Positions 1 through 28,900 of a stretch of 64,000 nt of DNA are shown one piece after another. Where the stretch lies: positions 61,896,501-61,960,500 of the forward strand of contig NC_133024.1 in NCBI RefSeq assembly GCF_048771995.1, read 5' to 3'. Within the stretch, counting starts at the first letter, position 1; every line of letters starts with the position of its first letter. The notes beneath the pieces were generated by a model, which was given only the letters and a program-made list of their open reading frames with translations, was not told where the DNA came from and ran no database searches. Source of the DNA: Taeniopygia guttata. Taxonomy: Eukaryota; Chordata; Aves; Passeriformes; Estrildidae. Made by a program: the position numbers and the translations under genes.

Positions 1-3000
1 TAAATATTTGTCAATGGAAAATAATAAACTTGCAGAACAGTGGAGACAAGACATCTACAAAAAAGTGCCTTAGAGATTCTGAACATTATTTCCAACTTCA
101 AAGAATTTAGCCCAGCATATAAAGGATCATTTTTATAGCTGCAATAAAGTTTTCTATGATACAATTGTGCATAGTTTTTAATTTTATTAGTTCCTATTTA
201 TCATAAGAATACAGCAGGTAATAATTAGATAGTTTCAGATATACACCCATTCTATGGTACTCCCCAAGGACCCCAGATGTCTCCACAGGAAAGACATATT
301 TCCATGTTCTTATACGCTCAAATTATTTAACACATTAGTGACACTAAAATGTAGATTGTATTTGGTTGAGATCCTTAGCTATGCCTAAGCATGTATGTGA
401 TTATTTGACATGTCAAAATATAGAGAACTTTTGTACTTTTCTCTTTAAGTAAGGAAAGATCCTGAGGCTGATTTAAAAACTGAGCTGATAGAGGAAGATT
501 TTTAGAGGCAAGACGCAATAATAAAGGATCTGTGGGTCTGTGAGAAGTGTCAACCTTACACACATCTTCACATATCCTGATAGGTCATTGGGCCTTTTCT
601 CTTTCTTATTTTTTGTTACTGGCACATTTATATAAGTATTGGGAACACTTATATAATAACAGGATATTAGCTTAATTTGAGGTCATCTGTTCTTGTGACT
701 TACTCTCCATTTACAGTTATAAGCTTCTCACTGTGACATCACCTTGGTGGCCTCAGAAGTACCTGTGATGTCACCAAAAGGGATTATAACCTGAAGCTGT
801 GAGAGCAAATCAGCTTCTGCAGAATAAAGGTTTTTTGTTTTGCCCTGCTACCAGAGGGACAAACATCCACCCACCCTTTCTCCCCTGCCTGTCATGGTGG
901 AACAGGACCATTTCACCACACAGGCTGGGAATGCGAGAGTCGGCTGCCTGGGTAGGAGGGTTTGCTTAGTTTCAATGAACTTGTGTGCAGTGAAGTGCAT
1001 GCAGGAGGAAATATGTGCAACATGTGCAAACACACGTTGTGTGTGAAGCACACAACTGTGTCTCTCTGCCCAGCTTGGGGACACATCACAAGCTGTGGTG
1101 GCCTATGCAAAGCCATGTTCTTCCACATTATTCACTCCATAGATTCCCGTTTCATCTCAGCCATTTTGCCTACTCAACCACATCCCTCTTTCTGAAAACC
1201 AGACTTCTTATAAGAAGTCAGCGCTGCAACTTCATAAACATCTTTATGTTTACATCTTCTGTTTGATTCCCTGTCATTTCAGTCAGATAGCAGCAAGCAG
1301 AAACTTCAGCTGGCAATGTGCTCATATGAGGACCTCTTCCAATGTCATCTACTTGGCATCATTCACTTGGCACTGTAAGAGCCTGTGATAGACAGTTAGA
1401 CAAGCATTTGGGGGTATCAGTTTTTAACTTACTTTGTATTCCATATCAACAGCAAATGCATTTAATTTGTTGGTTCGTGGAGTTGTCTGGGAGGAAAATA
1501 TGCTACCACAGTGCTGCTCCCCACTCCTGCTTTGGCTCACTGGCGTGTCTTGTCTGAGTGTGAAACTCCACCAGGCTCCATGCAGGGTACTGACCCTATC
1601 TCAGGAGAATTTTGAGACTGCAGTTACCAAAAGGGTGACATCTGGAGGCAGAGATGGCATCTCACAGACTGGCAAGTGAACTCTGAACATGCTGATGCAG
1701 CACCTCTGAGCCAATGCAGTCAGCTAAGCAGCTGATCTGTGACAGCAGTTCTCACAGGTCAGCTGTGCACAGAGACAGGCTCTTATCATACATTCAGAGT
1801 CCACAGGGAAGAGACTTTACCACTAAGATCTTCATACAAAACTGCAGAAAATATATACAGAGGTCTTTGGACCTCATGCATAATTTTCCTGGTGCTCCTT
1901 AAGCTGTCTTCCCTATGACACATGCATAGGACAACTATTGCATTACAACAAGGATGTGCAAAATTTTCAGTCTTCCCTCAATCAGATTTCCTTCATTTTT
2001 TTCTCTTTCTTTTATTTTTTTTAATTAAAATAAATTTCATCCACCTGAAAAAAGAAGTGGCCTTTATTCTCATAGTTTCTCATCCCTTTTTAATTTTGTC
2101 TATTAAAAAATGCACTATGAGAACAGTCACTGTCAGTTAGAAAACTGCTTGATTTGGGCTCTTACTCAGCCTTCACTTCTGTGTGTGGAAACACCTGTCA
2201 CTTCACCAGCGTTATGGCATTAACCTCATCCAGTGGAAGTGGAACTCCTGTTTGCTTTGCTTCACACCACAGAAAGGCACTGTTCTTCCCACAGCAGAAG
2301 ACATCACATAACACTTTAGAAACACCTACCCTGCAAACTTGAACTTCACCCCAGCACCAATTTCTCACACCACTTATTAACTTACTGCCTGGCTCAGTTT
2401 TTGGTTGCTGTCACTAGCTGTCACACAGTCCTCTGTCACCAACCTGTCCTCAAAGTATGCCCTTGGGGCATCTCTCAGGGCAGCAAACACTGATTCCCAG
2501 CATGATGCTGTGAAACTGTTATTCCACTTGGAGTATCAGAGATAAAGGAAAATCCATCAAAATGTTACATTCATGTTTTAGATCCACAGGGGCTGAAGAG
2601 GACTGGGAACCAAGTGCTGCAATCTGGTCATAGCCAGCCTGTGCCACTGCTCCTCTGCTACCCAACCTGCAGCCATGGGCAGGGAGACCACCTCCTCCTG
2701 TGGAGCTGCCAAAAACATTGCTGCTAGCAGCACTTCTTTTCACCTGGAGCTGGTCAGGAAGGTGTGAGGGATGTGTTCTGGGGGCTCCAGCAGAATGGGG
2801 TTCCATTGTAGGATTCTGCACTGTTTGACCTCCCCAGAAGGTCCGGCTGGAACCAAGCTCATCTGCTCAAACCAAGACACCTCACTGAGCAGATGGATTT
2901 CTCCTTTGGAAGCAACCCTCTAAACTGGTCACCCTTTGAAGAGCCAGATTTTGTCCACCCCAGTGGGAGGCAGAGTTGGTTTTTACATGGCATGGGGATA

Positions 3001-6000
3001 GCAGTAAACAAATTCACTTGAATTTGCTCATCTGGGTGTTTTGTGGCTCCACAGCCATCTGCCTCCCCACAGAATAAGCTCTGTATGAAGTGATGATGCC
3101 AGTTTTTCTTATCCTGAGATTCAGCAGAACCACCCTCCTGACTGAGCAAAAGTGCTGGCATCTTGCAGTGCAGGCTCGCTGCTGGAGGAGAGATGTTAGC
3201 AGGAAGGAAGTGGTTTGAATTCAATTTAATTTCCCTAGGGTTATTCTATGTGTTAAGGAGAAATAGCACACAAAACTCAGATGATGATAGAAGGTTAAAT
3301 TCTGTTCTCATTTGGGAAGGGGTAAATGCACAGTAGCTCTGCTGACAACAGGATGGTGCTAGAGGGGAAGGAAGACTGCAGGAGACTGACCTGACACAGA
3401 AAAGCTAACAGGAGAGTTCTGTAGAGGAATACTTGCTTCTTACTGGTTCTCTTTTCTCCTCCAGCCTTTCCCTGGGCCAAATTCTGTTCCAGATCACTGT
3501 GCAAAGTGCATACAACAGAAGCACAAACTGGCCAGAGCCCAAAGCAGAACAGCTCTCCCTTTCTTCTCAGTAGCCACACCAAACTAGGGCTCAGTTTTCT
3601 TAAAACACCAATAAATCAGAGAAAACTCCAGTCTCCTGTGAGAAAAAACTGGAAGTGGGGAAAGGTTTCCAAAGAAGTCTTTCTTTGCCCACAGTGCCCA
3701 TGCAGGCTGTGCTTTTCCCTCTGGTTTCTCATTTCAATCCTGTGACTTCTGGCTGCTTCCAGAGCTTATAAGTTCCTGACCTTCCTCCCTGTTTCCACCA
3801 CCACCATGTAGGCTTGACCCTGAGTCTGTTTTCTACAGTCATGGAGCCCCTGTCTCCCAGAGGAGTCTCCCAGACCACAGTCCCCCAGCAACTCTTCATT
3901 TGCTTGAGGACCCAGATTTGTGTAGATGGTTTGCATTTACAATCCTATACCTGAGAGCAGAATCTGGCCCATGAAGACCTTGGAGATGGAATTCTGGAGG
4001 ACAACTCTCTCTGTTTCTTTCCCCCTCACCTTTCTTTTCCACTTCTGCACATTTTTCACACCAGACATTGCAGAGCCACCAGTGATGGCATCTGTCAGTG
4101 CTGGGCAGCAGGGGATGCTTCAGCAGTCTGTCCCCTTGCCCACCACTATGGCCACACAGGGGGACACCAAGGGGCTGTGCAGTGACAGCACTGGCACACT
4201 GCAGGCACAGATGTGATCTAATCCATTGTGGAATGCAGCCACAATTTATGGCTTCTTTCCAGTGCTTTCCACCAGTTTGGCTCCCAGTGTGGGGAGGTGC
4301 TCACACGTCAGGAAGCTCTTTGCTCTCTTCCTTCTCAAAGAATGGTGGTTTTCTCTGCTTAATAGGGGAACAGAGAGGTTGGGCTCCCTGTGAAGCTCTC
4401 ACAGCTGCTCCTGTAGAAGTTCAGGGGAGCTCCACAGAGACACAGTGCTCTGTGCTCCAGAATGCTACCCACACACTCCTCTGCTGTGTTTTCTCCAGAC
4501 ATTCTCGGTTTGTGTCTTTCCTCACTTCCCTCACAGTCAATCAAAGTCATTGCAATGTGAAGAAGCACTTCTCAAAATACAGATGCTACCTCTGCCCCTT
4601 CCTGACTTTGAAGCATTATCCTGGGGACCAGTCAATTGCATACCTTTTAAAATGTATTTTCAGCATCTTAAAAACAAAAATATTGTCAGAAAGTTTATCA
4701 GTACTTTCTCAGTACCTTGTGATGCAAACCCAGATTAAGAATCAAAGAAAGCTGTGATGCCTAAACTAGGACACAGGCAAGTATGACAACTCTAAAAAAA
4801 TGTCCTTAAAGGAGACAGAAACTCCCTTTCTCCACAGCAGCCCAACTCTAACACTTCTGTAGGTCCAAGAACCCTCTATTTCTGACATGGAATTTTTGTA
4901 ACTGGCCTGTTTAATTTGCAGCCCCCCCTGAACTACCCTCACTTGGATAGCTCAGTTTCTGGCTGCCTGGGCTCACTTGGCAACCTCAATTTTCGGACTC
5001 ACCCTGATGTGGCACTAGCTTCTCCTTGGACACCCAGTTCTCAGTTGTGGATCCCAGCCTGGCACAGACAGACTTTGAACTTAGGCTGCTAATCTGAACA
5101 GGCATGAGAATTTTGGTTCTGACCTTGACTATGATAAATGTTTATAAACTTCCCCCAGGCTTCCCCCAGCACATTTTGTATTCCCCATGGTTGCTTTGAA
5201 CAACGCTGATCCAGTTTTAATTTTCTTAAGTCCTCTCTGCTTGTCTGCAAACACTGTTTTTGCTGCAAAGATTCCTCACAGTTTTCCCTTCCTAAAACAG
5301 TTGCAGAGAGGGAAGATTTGAAACAAACACTCCCATTTATAAGTCTCCTTTGTAATGAGACAAGACCCAGAACACGTTTTTCCCTTTCTCACTGAAACTA
5401 TGCTGTCTTACACTACATTTTTGCCAGGTCTAGTTTTCAATTATGTCTTCCATAAATACATAACACAAATATGAATAGCAACATTCTGCTAAGTGGAAAT
5501 TGAATGTTATTTTTAGGCAGTAATACCTAAAACCTTCAGGGGTTCCCCAGCTTTCATTTAAATCTTAATAAATCCGCAGAAGAGTATCAAGAAGGGAAAA
5601 GAAATGTCTTTCCAGGTCCAGAGGCTCTGGGAACACCACATGAAATCCAGTGTAAAGTCCTTACCAGTGACCAGAGCTAATTTATCTATTGACAGCTCTG
5701 ACCCCTTCAAGAAATCACTTGGTGGCGTCTGTTTCATTCTCTCTGAATACATCTCCACTCCAGTGGAAACTGTTAGTGATAACTTCAGCAGAGAGGTCCT
5801 CATACAGCCAAATTCCTAAGCCCAAATGTAATTTTCAGCCTAAAGATACTGCCATTGAAATCTGTGGCAAAATTACATTTCTGCCTGTTGTATTAGACTG
5901 TGACTGACCAAGCTCTTGCACTTCATCAGTCCTGGCAGGAATGTGCTCTAAATCCCAGGATCCTGAAACAGACCCCAATGTAAGCATCTGTTCTGGCATA

Positions 6001-7909
6001 TGCTCCAAACAGCAGAGAGAGAGGAACAGCACAAGAACAGAGTAAGAGAGGCCCACTGCTTCATTCTCACTTGCGTTCTAATTCCATTGCGTAGCTGCTC
6101 CTTCCCTGCTAAGAGTGAAACAGTAGCATCTAAATTATTTCTTGATTGTAATGCCCTTTTTCCCAATGTCTTCTTTCCCACTTGCAATAGGAATGTATAT
6201 TGTGAAATGGCCACGTGTATGACATCAAACTCTGGGAAGATCAATAAGTTGAAGTTGTACGTTAATTTTTAAGCCAAATCTTGCTTGTCTTAGGTGGCAT
6301 TGTGAAGCTGTAAGGCTGAACCTGTGAATATGATGAGCAGGATTTGATCCAATCACACAAAGAAAGCCATGAACAGCTGCAACTGCTTTTAAAGCAGTCA
6401 CAACTACAGCTCTTCTGCTTCTGGTCCATTCAAAGTGGCCCCTTCCTCATTTGCTCTCCTTCGAGTGCAGCACTTTGTTGTTTCTTTCCTTCTGGAAACT
6501 AAAGAGTGAAAGACTATTTTGGATAGCATTAATTTAAAAAAATGGAAATAAAGACATTTTAATTGCATGGGATTTCTAAATAGGGTTTCAAAGTGGGGGT
6601 AAAAAAAACATAGCTGTGTGCCTGGTACACAGAGAGCCCTTTCTCTTCCCCTTTGTGGCAGAGGAATCAATGGAATTCATATAAAAGAAGGAGGGGGGTG
6701 GGAAGAGAGATAGGAGATGCCTTGCTCGGTACCAGCAGGTCACAAGCCTCATGAGGCTCGAGCAGGGCTTGCGAGGAAGTTGCTGACTCTATGTCCATGT
6801 GTACCTTTTTGTTCCTTGCCTTGGATTTGCTGGTCAGTGGCATGCTGCTTTGCCTGGCTCTCCATAGAGCTTGTAGCCTACAGGAATTTGGACAGAGTGG
6901 TACAGACATCGCCGACAGAGACTCTGATCACTGACTATCCCTTTAAATATAGTCTCATGACTTGGTCTTTGCTCCACTACCTATTAAAGAAGGAGACAAG
7001 ACGTTCATAGGCAGCTTCCATTCAGGCACCCCGAAGGACACAGAAAGGCAAGACAATTTAACAGAGCTAACTGTGAGTAAATACAAAGCATTAGAGGTGC
7101 TCTCTAGAGCAAAGGGCATGGAGAAAGATTTGTAGGAAATCCTGAGGTGAAAGAAGGTGCAGTAATTTTTAAAATATATTTGTATACAATCTTCAAATGT
7201 GGAATTCTGTAAGGAAAACTATTCTCTCATTTTAGCATTATTCCTTTAAATATAAATCTAAGTGTCTCTTAATATAACGTTGACCAGTGCTTGATTTCCC
7301 ATAAAATCTGATGTGGTGATTTTGTGCAGCAAGCACTGGAGCCTTTTGCAAATACCACCTTTTATTTCGCTGGCATAAATTTCATAGAAAGAATATCTGG
7401 GCAGGGGAGGGGGGAAATTTGAAGCCAGTCTTTTTGCAAAGTTGGATCCAAAGCCCAGCCTGGAGCCTCCAATTAGATTTCTGTACTTCATGAGGGGTGT
7501 CCTTTCTTCTGGGAATGCTGGGTGTGACCCCCTTTCTGCTGGGGACAGAAAGAAGCTGTGGGTGCTCAGCAGCATGGAGACTGCACTGAGGTGATCCATC
7601 ATGTGTGCAGGTAGCTAATTTTTAACCAAGAGACTGTGTCTCCATGCTCTGTAATGGCCAACCATCTTACATGCTACAGCATTCTGGAAAATTCAGTTCT
7701 TGTTAGTCAACAGAGTCATCAGCATGGCCATACATATCATACATATGTATTTTCTCTTTTTTTTAAATGACAGTAGCTACTGAGTAGACCTGGACAAGTA
7801 TTTTAACAGTGATCATTAGCATTGTAAGTGATATCTCAACACTGATGGAAAGTTCCTCTGCCAGCTCAGACTATTGCTTTTCTAAATATATATGTGCCAT
7901 TAATTGCAG
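1..7909. other. Intergenic / upstream region with no supported gene
   Basis: I see no coding gene here. The open frames present (the longest is 219 codons at 4098-4757, +) lack recognisable domains, splice partners or coding-like composition. Base composition is patchy: about 2500-4500 is richer in G+C than the rest. The non-coding first exon(s) and promoter of SERPINE3 should lie somewhere in this stretch, because a splice acceptor ends it at 7908-7909, but I could not place them. A small inverted repeat next to TATA-like and AATAAA motifs (733-828) is listed separately. Confidence 0.6.
733..774. repeat. Short inverted repeat of CRE-like decamers
   Basis: GTGACATCAC at 733-742 is repeated as its exact reverse complement GTGATGTCAC at 765-774. 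Each arm resembles a bZIP/CRE-type half site. An ATTATAA motif follows at about 783-789 and AATAAA at 823-828. The repeat itself is directly visible. Any regulatory role is inference. Confidence 0.4.
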
Positions 7910-7945
7910 GTATTAGCTGGTGGAGACTGTTCCCAGCTCATCTTC

Positions 7946-23848
<15,903 letters not shown>

Positions 23849-24063
23849 GCACTAAATGCATACCCTGACTTCTGCTCCTCCTATGATGAGCTTTCCTCCA
23901 ATGAAATTAAAGGCTACATTGTATTTATTAAAACAATTTTAAACAAAAATTTAAAACACAATTTTTTCACTTTTCCAAGAATCTCCACTACCTTATTACA
24001 TTGTTGAAATTTAGAGCTGTCTACGAATCATCAGCACCACAACTACAGCAAAGACAGTATCCA

Positions 24064-24069
24064 AATAAA
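24064..24069 (+). terminator. SERPINE3: Candidate SERPINE3 poly(A) signal (AATAAA)
   Basis: This is the first AATAAA on the + strand after the SERPINE3 stop codon, about 215 nt downstream. Seven bases later comes a genomic run of 19 A (24077-24095). It is a plausible 3' end, but the A-run could prime oligo-dT artefacts and could also be the tail of an old retrocopy. Confidence 0.45.
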
Positions 24070-24076
24070 CATTTAC

Positions 24077-24095
24077 AAAAAAAAAAAAAAAAAAA
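24077..24095 (+). repeat. A19 homopolymer
   Basis: Nineteen consecutive A on the + strand, directly after AATAAACATTTAC. It is either a simple repeat or a retroposed poly(A) tail. Confidence 0.8.
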
Positions 24096-24413
24096 CAGAA
24101 ATGGTTTAGCCTCCTAAATGTTTAACAGTATGAGCCAACAGCTTCTCTTCAACTTTACCATGGCTAAAGTCAGTTTGACTGTTGCTGAGTATGCAGGTCA
24201 CTTGAATGAAAACAACCCACAAGAAAGCTTTGTGATATTTTTCAAGCACAATTTTATTTCCCTGTCCTGAAGTCAAAAGCTTAAGAATAAAACTGAAATT
24301 CAGTCTGACCTGAGACAATTATAACCCAGCTGATATAGAAGGTAACAAGCAAGCAGCAAAATGTTGTGAGAAGAAAATCAAGTTTAAAGGCTGTTTCAAA
24401 ACTGAGACAGAAC

Positions 24414-24580
24414 CACAGAATCATTAAGGTTGGAAAATACCTCTCAAATCATGAAATCCAACCATTAACTCAGCACTGCCAAGTCCACCACTAAACCAAG
24501 TCCTTTAACACCACACCTACACATTTTTGAACCCTTCCAGGGATGGCGATTCTACCATTTGCCAGGGCAGCCTGTTCCAC
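24414..24580 (-). mobile_element. CR1 LINE 3' fragment
   Basis: On the + strand the segment opens CACAGAATCATTAAGGTTGG and continues with CCAACC, AGCACTGCCAAG, TCCAGGGATGGCGA and GGCAGCCTGTTCC. That is the reverse complement of the 3' tail of avian CR1 elements, whose end carries an ATTCTRTG-type octamer. Only about 170 bp of the non-coding 3' end remains, as expected for a 5'-truncated, long-dead copy. Similarity falls off after 24580. It lies between the convergent 3' ends of SERPINE3 and INTS6. Confidence 0.8.
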
Positions 24581-25394
24581 ACAGAGCAGGTAAGAAGCAG
24601 AAATACCCACTCAGTGACCAAACAAATACTGCTAAAAGAGGTAGCAGTACTACCTCTACTGCCTTTGAAGTGTAGACAACATAGAACAGGTATTACAGAA
24701 GAACATTGAATGTGACTACTGGCATCATGAAAAATGGGAGGGGTGGTTTTCAGCATCCTCACAAAAGTTGGGCTATGACAAGTGTTCAGGAACTCATGGC
24801 ACAACCATCAGAAACCCAGGCCCACGAAGATTTTGGGTGAAGACTGCAAACCACTGACTCCCAAGAAAAGCATCAGAGAGGACTGTTTTATTCAGCTCCC
24901 TTTGAATCAAACAAAGCCTTGCAGATAACCCAGAGCATCCACCACAGCTGAAAGATGTGGCCAGTAAAGCAATCAGTGATAATTTGTGTTCAGACAGGAG
25001 CACTCTGTGGCTGTTCCCGCACTTGTAAACATGTAAAATTCTGTCACAGAAAACCTCCACGCAGCCTAGCTCAAAGGCTACTGAACCCTGTTTTACTGCA
25101 CTGTATACCTCAATAAAACTGCAGGGCTTGTCATGGCTGCAGATGTGCTTACAAAACATCACTTTGTTATGCTGGTCACCAAAAGTGCAAAGCACACAAG
25201 ATATCCTACTGTAACTGCAATTCAGCATTAGTGCTCTTTCACTCATTCTCTAATTAGGAGCAGAATATCCAGTGATACAAAACCACTCTTCCTTCTTTAA
25301 CACTGATAGCAAAACACAGAAGGCTCTGGGATGGCAAAACAAATAATTTCAATAAAAACTGTACTCAAACCTACACAAAGATTAAAATAGAGAT

Positions 25395-25400
25395 TTTATT
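25395..25400 (-). terminator. INTS6: INTS6 poly(A) signal (AATAAA on the - strand)
   Basis: TTTATT on the + strand equals AATAAA on the - strand. It lies about 464 nt beyond the INTS6 stop codon, and I see no earlier AATAAA in between. Cleavage would be expected at about 25370-25385. Confidence 0.7.
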
Positions 25401-25863
25401 GATGGAATAACAAAAGTGCTTTTCTTAAATATTTTTCAAAATACATTTATACAACTTACAATAATATATCCAAAATAACTGTATATACAAAACATTACCT
25501 TGTTTAATGTATGTGCTTTTTTTTTTCTTTGAAAATTACAAAGCAACTTTTTGGCAAAGTTCAACCTTAAGAGGTGATAGCTTTGAGAAGGTTAGATTAA
25601 GAAAAATAGAACCTGAGGGAAAGTGACACTTATGTCCATGACAAGCAAGAAGTTCTCACTTTAAATAAAAATGTTTTTGTTGTATTTTTCACATTACAAA
25701 AATAACAGAAGTGAAGAAAAAAAAAGGATGATTGATACTTTTCATCATTTAATTGAGCAGCTTCTCATTCTTTCAGGTACAGGAACTTGAGATAAGAGTG
25801 CATGTCAAAAATGAATGCAAGGAAGAACAGCAGTGTCCTGCTGTGGCTCTCATGTGCAGTTTC
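25401..25863 (-). other. INTS6: INTS6 3' untranslated region (predicted)
   Basis: Sequence between the TAA stop (25864-25866) and the poly(A) signal. It is AT-rich, with several T or A runs and no further open frame of interest. The length, about 0.46 kb, assumes use of the first AATAAA. Confidence 0.6.
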
Positions 25864-25957
25864 TTAGCTGCTCTTGATATGGTTGACCTGATTGGATCTG
25901 CGATGGATTTCTTCCAGAAAACTCTCGAGCTGTTCTATCAGCATTCGTTTTTTAAAC
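25864..25957 (-). CDS. INTS6: INTS6 coding exon 18 (residues 858-887 and stop)
   Basis: Acceptor AAATCCAG at 25958-25959. It encodes FKKRMLIEQLE then an amphipathic segment ending NHIKSS and TAA. It completes the conserved C-terminal helical domain. Confidence 0.95.
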
Positions 25958-28900
25958 CTGGATTTAAAAGAAAGCATTATGATGGATGCACAAAGTAGTA
26001 CATGAAACATCATTGACAAAACTTTAACTGAACTCTGGAAATGTCAATTATTACTTCAGGAGCAGTGCATGATGAGGTCTACACATACCTCATTTATATA
26101 CATACACTGTCTCCTAACATTCTGGTAAACCACTAACTTGCTCTTTCATTTGCTGAATACAAAACTACATTTATGAGAGTTTATAGCTAAACATCACTCA
26201 GCTCTCAGAAATTCAGGAAAAAGACAAGAGTTTGTTGCTTCCAGAAGTGAAGCTCTGAAGCACAGAAATAAAATATACATCAAAAGAACTATGATCCTAA
26301 AGATGGCAAACTGCTTTTAGGGATTATTTGCATGTCTTCATGATGCATTCATCCAAGTTAACAAAGTTGGTACTGGTGGAAGAACTGTCATTAAAAGTGC
26401 AAAGCAGATCTCCTGACAAACAACACAAATTAAAACTTGGAAAAAAAAAATAAAAGGAAAATACAGGCATCCAAACTCCATACCTCTGGAGTCTCTACAG
26501 CTCTATTCCATTAGTTGTATAAATTTGATCAGTTGGCCATTCTGTCACCTCTGCTCACGCCACCTCAGGAAGTATAACTCCTAGCTGTTTCCAGCTAACC
26601 CCTCCCCCTTGCAACATTTCTGCACCTCTGAGAAGCCACTTCTGACCAAGGCTTTGGTAGCCATATGTGCATTCAAATACGGCAGCAATTAAAATATTTT
26701 GAACAATATCCCAAATTCAAGTCCTGTGACTTCACTAAACCCCAGCAGAACCCCTCTAGGTTCCAGTCAGGCATCCTGGTCCACACCCTTGGCTCACAGA
26801 GACATGGTACCTTTCCAGATCACAAGCTTCCCCACAATCCCTGATGCAACCACTGCCAAATTTTGTAGATTTGTCAACTAAAGACAGCTGGAATAAAGAG
26901 ACTGTGCAAGAGAAATGAGAGCTACAGGTGATCTTAAAGGCCTAATTTTACAGCACAAAAATTCCAACCCCACTAAGGGCTGCCACAAACTCCAAGAGCA
27001 AGAGTATTGTTATGCTGTGCTATGACAGAGAGGAAGAATATATAATTCACAACATACAGAGCAACTCTGACAGGCAATGTAACAATCAAGCAAAAGCACA
27101 ATACAGCAATGGTTGCTATAAGAAGAGCACAATCTACATAACTTTACATGCCCCACCAAGCTGGCTAGAAGGCTAGAGGGTCTGTATGAATGTCCAACAT
27201 CCAGCATACCTTGAGAAGCATGGCTTTCTCCAAAAATTTTGTTTTTAATAATGAAATTTGCTTAATGCCACAGGAAAAGAGCTGACTACAACAAAACAGA
27301 ATAAGAAGCAGCTATTCTTTGAGGTTGCTCAATGTTCTGGTTATATTTATGATCCATTCAAGATCCTAGAATTACTCATTCCTTGCAACTCAAACACTAT
27401 TGGTTCCAATACATTTCTCCTTTTTTCCTCTCAGTAAGCATGTAGAAGGCTAAGTACAGACAGTCTAAAGATACTGTAAAGAACAGTTTCTACCTGGATG
27501 AAAAACACAGGGTTTAAATCCTTATCAAGTCACTCTTCTTCAGAGAAAAGCCACCTCCATTTCCAAAGTCTCAGACAGGACTACGCTATCTCTGAATGAA
27601 GTATGCTGAAGAGTAGAGACATATCTTTATGAGCATACCTGAATTTAAAAACTATTTTTAGGAGAAGATTTTTAGCTGATGCCGTTTCTAAAAGCCTAAT
27701 TCCCAGTAACTGGCAGCTCCATTGTATTTTTCAAATTAGCAGTACATTCACCTGAGCTTTTCAATTGGAATGATTTTTTTTAAAGTTACCTTCTCTTTCT
27801 ATACCATTGTCCATCTACATTTACAGGGATTTGGCAGTTACAGTTACTAACATTTTTAAGCCAAAATCCAAGGGAAAAAGGTAAGCTTTTATAAACAACA
27901 CCTCAAGAAGCTTATGCATTTCTGCTCTTTCATGGGGAATTATTTACTTGCAGTGCAAAGCATTGTTTTCAAACAATTGCGTGATTGTCCAGCAGTTATA
28001 CATGGTACAACATGGTGCAGCTCTGTAAGAATAATACAATCCTGTTACCTACCTTGAAGCTTCTTTTATAACATTCTGTAAAAATACCAGTCGGGTTTGT
28101 AAGCTTCCTTGTACATGCTTCAGTAAAAAGAAGATTCTTTCATACTCTTAAAGATCAAGAGAATAGAAACATCAGTTATTTAAAAGATGCCTGCAGATAG
28201 CTGTTGTAATAGATTTGAGTGAAATGCAACATTCAATTTTTGTAAACTTTAAAGCTGCATCTCCTATCAACTGAAGCAAGAACATCTTATTTAATGAGAA
28301 CCAATATTAAACATGTGATATTGAAGCTTAGGATATTACTAACACCTATCAAGCTAATTCTAGTATTGACATAAAAACCATGACTTCCATGAACACTGAT
28401 AGGTATAGCAATGTTTTCATCACTCCTTCAGTAAGTTTTTAGCAGAGATTTTAAAACAAATCTTTTCAGCTTTAAATTTAATTTTGCTTCAGTCTAATTG
28501 TCCAGTACACTTCTAAAATAGTGATTTAACATTAATTCTTTGTTTAACTCTCATGCCAATTACCTGAAAGAAATTCAGTATACTTACTCCTTCCTGGTTT
28601 TCGGATCTCTTTCATAATTTGTGCTCTTAGCTCTATATTAATCTCTCTGGAACTCCTGCAGTGCACAGGCTTTTTCCCTTTGCTAGGTGAAGACATCGTC
28701 AAGTTCTCTTCTGGACTTTGCTCTTTACTACCTGATTCCTCATGATTCTCCAAAAACCCATCAACGTTCAAATTGTTCCCTAAATGTTCATGGCCTACAT
28801 CCTCTGCATGAGCTGTTGGTTGATCCAATGAATTGAATGGTGAAGAGGACAGTGAAAACTCTGAATCCACAGCATTTGGGAAAACATCTGATGAAAGGGA

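Larger units (their letters stand above)
23849..25394. other. Gap between convergent SERPINE3 and INTS6
   Basis: This stretch holds the presumed SERPINE3 3' UTR and poly(A) signal, the A19 run and the CR1 fragment. Open frames such as 24794-25246 (-) show no family features. The distance from the SERPINE3 stop to the INTS6 poly(A) signal is only about 1.5 kb, so read-through antisense overlap is possible. Confidence 0.7.

Noticed and set aside
4098-4757. Longest open frame of the upstream region (219 codons, +)
   Set aside because: Low-complexity Ser/Cys/Pro-rich composition, no domain, no upstream coding context, and it overlaps other random frames. It looks like a chance frame in a GC-richer patch.
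24794-25246. 150-codon - strand frame between SERPINE3 and INTS6
   Set aside because: Begins and ends without gene signals, lies beyond the INTS6 poly(A) signal, and shows no known motifs.
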